Shown: one piece after another, positions 31,355 through 32,775 of the stretch | How positions within the stretch are numbered: position 1 is the stretch's first letter | Layout of the letters: each line of letters begins with the position of its first letter | Origin: an uncultured Lachnospiraceae bacterium | Lineage (GTDB): Bacteria; Bacillota; Clostridia; Lachnospirales; Lachnospiraceae | Direction of reading: 5' to 3' | DNA length: 32,775 bases | Assembly (NCBI GenBank): GCA_947164865.1 | Contig: CAMUYA010000032.1 | Location: forward strand, 1 to 32,775 | The notes under the pieces: generated by a model | Seen by the model: the letters and a program-made list of their open reading frames with translations, nothing else | Database searches by the model: none | Told to the model about the DNA's origin: nothing | Made by a program: the position numbers and the translations under genes

Positions 31355-32605
31355 ATGACTGAAAATGAATATGCCATCCTGTTAAAGGATGTTTCAAAAG
31401 TATATAAGCTTTACAACAAGCCCAAGGACAGGCTTTTTGATGCCTTCGGGCTTCTCCGCGGAAAGAGAAAGCCAAGGCCGAATCACGCTCTGGACAAGGT
31501 CTCTCTTGAGATAAAAAAGGGAGAGACGGTGGGCATCATCGGAACCAACGGATCTGGTAAATCCACGATCCTTAAGATCATTACCGGCGTGCTCGCCGAG
31601 ACTTCGGGCGATGTGGAGATAAACGGCAGGATATCGGCTCTTCTGGAGCTCGGTGCCGGATTTAACCAGCAGTACACAGGTATAGAAAATGTGTATCTGA
31701 ACGGCACCATGATGGGCTTTACCGATGAGGAGATAGAGGCCAAGCTTCCGGAGATACTTGAGTTCGCCGATATAGGAGATTACGTTTATCAGCCTGTTAA
31801 AACTTATTCGAGCGGAATGTTTGTGCGCCTGGCCTTTGCCGTGGCGATAAACATTGATCCGGAGATCCTTATCGTGGATGAGGCGCTCTCTGTCGGAGAT
31901 GTGTTCTTTCAGGCAAAGTGTTATGCCAAGTTTGAGGAATTCAAGCGCAAAGGAAAGACGATAGTATTTGTCAGTCATGATCTTTCCAGCATCGCAAAAT
32001 ACTGTGACAGAGTGTATCTTTTAAACAAGGGAAAGATGCTCGGTAACGGCTCGCCTAAGGAGATGATAGATCTTTATAAGCGTGTTCTCGTGGGTCAGTA
32101 TGATGAAGACGGAGACGGGCAGGATGAAGCATCCGAAAGGTCTTTCAATGTGGGCGAAGACACGCTCGAATACGGAACGAGGCAGGCCTTCATCGAGGAT
32201 GCATATATCACGGATGAGGGCGGACGAAGGAATTCGACCATCATAAAGGGGACGAAGTTTACGATCCATCTTAGAGTAAGGTTTGAGGATCATATTCCCG
32301 GTCCGATCTTTGCATATTCTTTCAAGGATGCGAAAGGAACGGAAATAACGGGCACAAACTCGATGTACGAGAAGGCGTACACGGGATGCGGCGAAGCCGG
32401 GGATGTGATGGATATCACCTTTACGCAGGTGATGAGTCTGCAGGGCGGAAATTATCTTCTATCCTTCGGAGTGACAGGGTTTTCAGGAGCGGATTTCGAG
32501 GTTTATCACAGGTTGTACGATTGCCTGGATGTGACGGTTGTTTCCGACAAGGATACCGTGGGCTACTACGATATGTTCTCGGAAGTTGAAGTGAAGAAAG
32601 AATAG
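31355..32605 (+). CDS. wzt: ABC polysaccharide exporter ATPase with C-terminal glycan-binding domain (Wzt)
   Basis: A 416-residue ATPase that powers Wzm. Walker A GTNGSGKS is at 63-70, the ABC signature SSGM begins at 152, and Walker B has D175-E176 in LIVDEALSVGD; ELGAGFNQQYTG and KTYSSGMFVRLAFA are typical of the Wzt/TagH branch. Beyond about residue 270 is a beta-rich extension (GTKFTIHLRVRF, FAYSFKDAKGTEI, GGNYLLSFGV) matching the Wzt C-terminal domain, which in Gram-negative systems reads the finished polymer end. This suggests the exported glycan carries a terminal modification. AGGA precedes the ATG after the three-hairpin gap. Confidence 0.94.
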   Translation: MTENEYAILLKDVSKVYKLYNKPKDRLFDAFGLLRGKRKPRPNHALDKVSLEIKKGETVGIIGTNGSGKSTILKIITGVLAETSGDVEINGRISALLELGAGFNQQYTGIENVYLNGTMMGFTDEEIEAKLPEILEFADIGDYVYQPVKTYSSGMFVRLAFAVAINIDPEILIVDEALSVGDVFFQAKCYAKFEEFKRKGKTIVFVSHDLSSIAKYCDRVYLLNKGKMLGNGSPKEMIDLYKRVLVGQYDEDGDGQDEASERSFNVGEDTLEYGTRQAFIEDAYITDEGGRRNSTIIKGTKFTIHLRVRFEDHIPGPIFAYSFKDAKGTEITGTNSMYEKAYTGCGEAGDVMDITFTQVMSLQGGNYLLSFGVTGFSGADFEVYHRLYDCLDVTVVSDKDTVGYYDMFSEVEVKKE

Positions 32606-32614
32606 TAAGCGGCC

Positions 32615-32773
32615 GCTCCGCGTGTCGCCGAGGTAAAACAGCTACACGCAGAATAAAGCAAGTGTTCGCTCCGCGTGTCGCCGAGGTGAAGAGGAGACAC
32701 GCAAAATGAAGCAAATGGACGCTCCGCGTGTCGCCGAGGTGAAGCAGCGACACGCAAAATAAAGCAAGTGGTA
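32615..32773. repeat. Three 53-bp tandem repeats, each with a hairpin
   Basis: Units start at 32615, 32668 and 32721, exactly 53 bp apart. Each begins GCTCCGCGTGTCGCCGAGGT and contains a GCGTGT...ACACGC inverted repeat; unit 3 has the fullest stem (GCGTGTCGC with GCGACACGC). The last unit runs to the window edge, so the array may continue. It follows wzt directly and resembles the array at 1-290 in its core. Confidence 0.85.
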
Positions 32774-32775
32774 GC

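Noticed and set aside
32615..32773. Possible CRISPR array at the right edge
   Set aside because: The 53-bp units are near-identical along their length with no unique spacers, and no cas gene is nearby; they are plain tandem repeats with internal hairpins.

Overview
The window looks like a surface-polysaccharide locus from a low-to-mid GC Gram-positive anaerobe, most likely a Lachnospiraceae-type Clostridia. The grounds are strong AGGAGG ribosome sites, TTG and GTG starts, frequent AGA and ATA codons, cell-wall GH25 enzymes carrying Cna-B-like and Big-2-like domains, and membrane-protein families I associate with that group. The taxonomic call is an inference; no rRNA or tRNA was seen.

Layout. 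1-340 holds a hairpin-forming repeat array. 341-3006 carries an unusual ClpX ATPase and a divergent carbamate kinase. 2999-8537 (+) carries two large membrane proteins, a GNAT acetyltransferase, an FdtA/QdtA-like cupin isomerase and a GtrB-like glycosyltransferase. 8541-8692 is a large inverted repeat between converging genes. 8704-11149 is a two-gene minus-strand block (GT2 and membrane protein). 11200-21795 (+) is a long gene train with its own promoter: ThrH-like phosphatase, PglK/MsbA-type ABC flippase, SGNH hydrolase, GtrII-like membrane glycosyltransferase, GtrB, RffA/WecE aminotransferase and three further membrane proteins, closed by a bidirectional terminator. A minus-strand SGNH-fold protein follows. 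23005-32605 (+) contains a 994-residue membrane-anchored GH25 lysozyme, rfbB, a 482-bp structured non-coding region, rfbA, a second GH25 lysozyme, rfbC and the Wzm/Wzt ABC polysaccharide exporter. 32615-32775 is a second hairpin-repeat array of the same general type as the one at position 1.

How the genes fit. RfbA and RfbB make dTDP-4-keto-6-deoxyglucose. RfbC takes it toward dTDP-rhamnose (rfbD is not in the window). RffA would aminate it to dTDP-4-amino-4,6-dideoxygalactose, which the GNAT enzyme could acetylate; the FdtA-like protein offers a possible 3-keto branch. GtrB-type enzymes would charge polyprenyl phosphate, the PglK-like ABC protein could flip lipid-linked sugars, and several large multi-pass proteins (GtrII-like and GT-C-like) would add them outside the cell. 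Wzm/Wzt, with a C-terminal glycan-recognition domain, would export the main polymer. The two anchored GH25 enzymes suggest peptidoglycan remodelling tied to polymer assembly.

The most unusual items are the structured intergenic regions (27193-27599, 31226-31326, 8541-8692), the related repeat arrays at both ends, the ClpX with a Gly/Asn/Asp repeat linker and no RKH loop, the paired GH25 proteins inside the dTDP-sugar operon, and a membrane-protein gene split into two separately translated parts.
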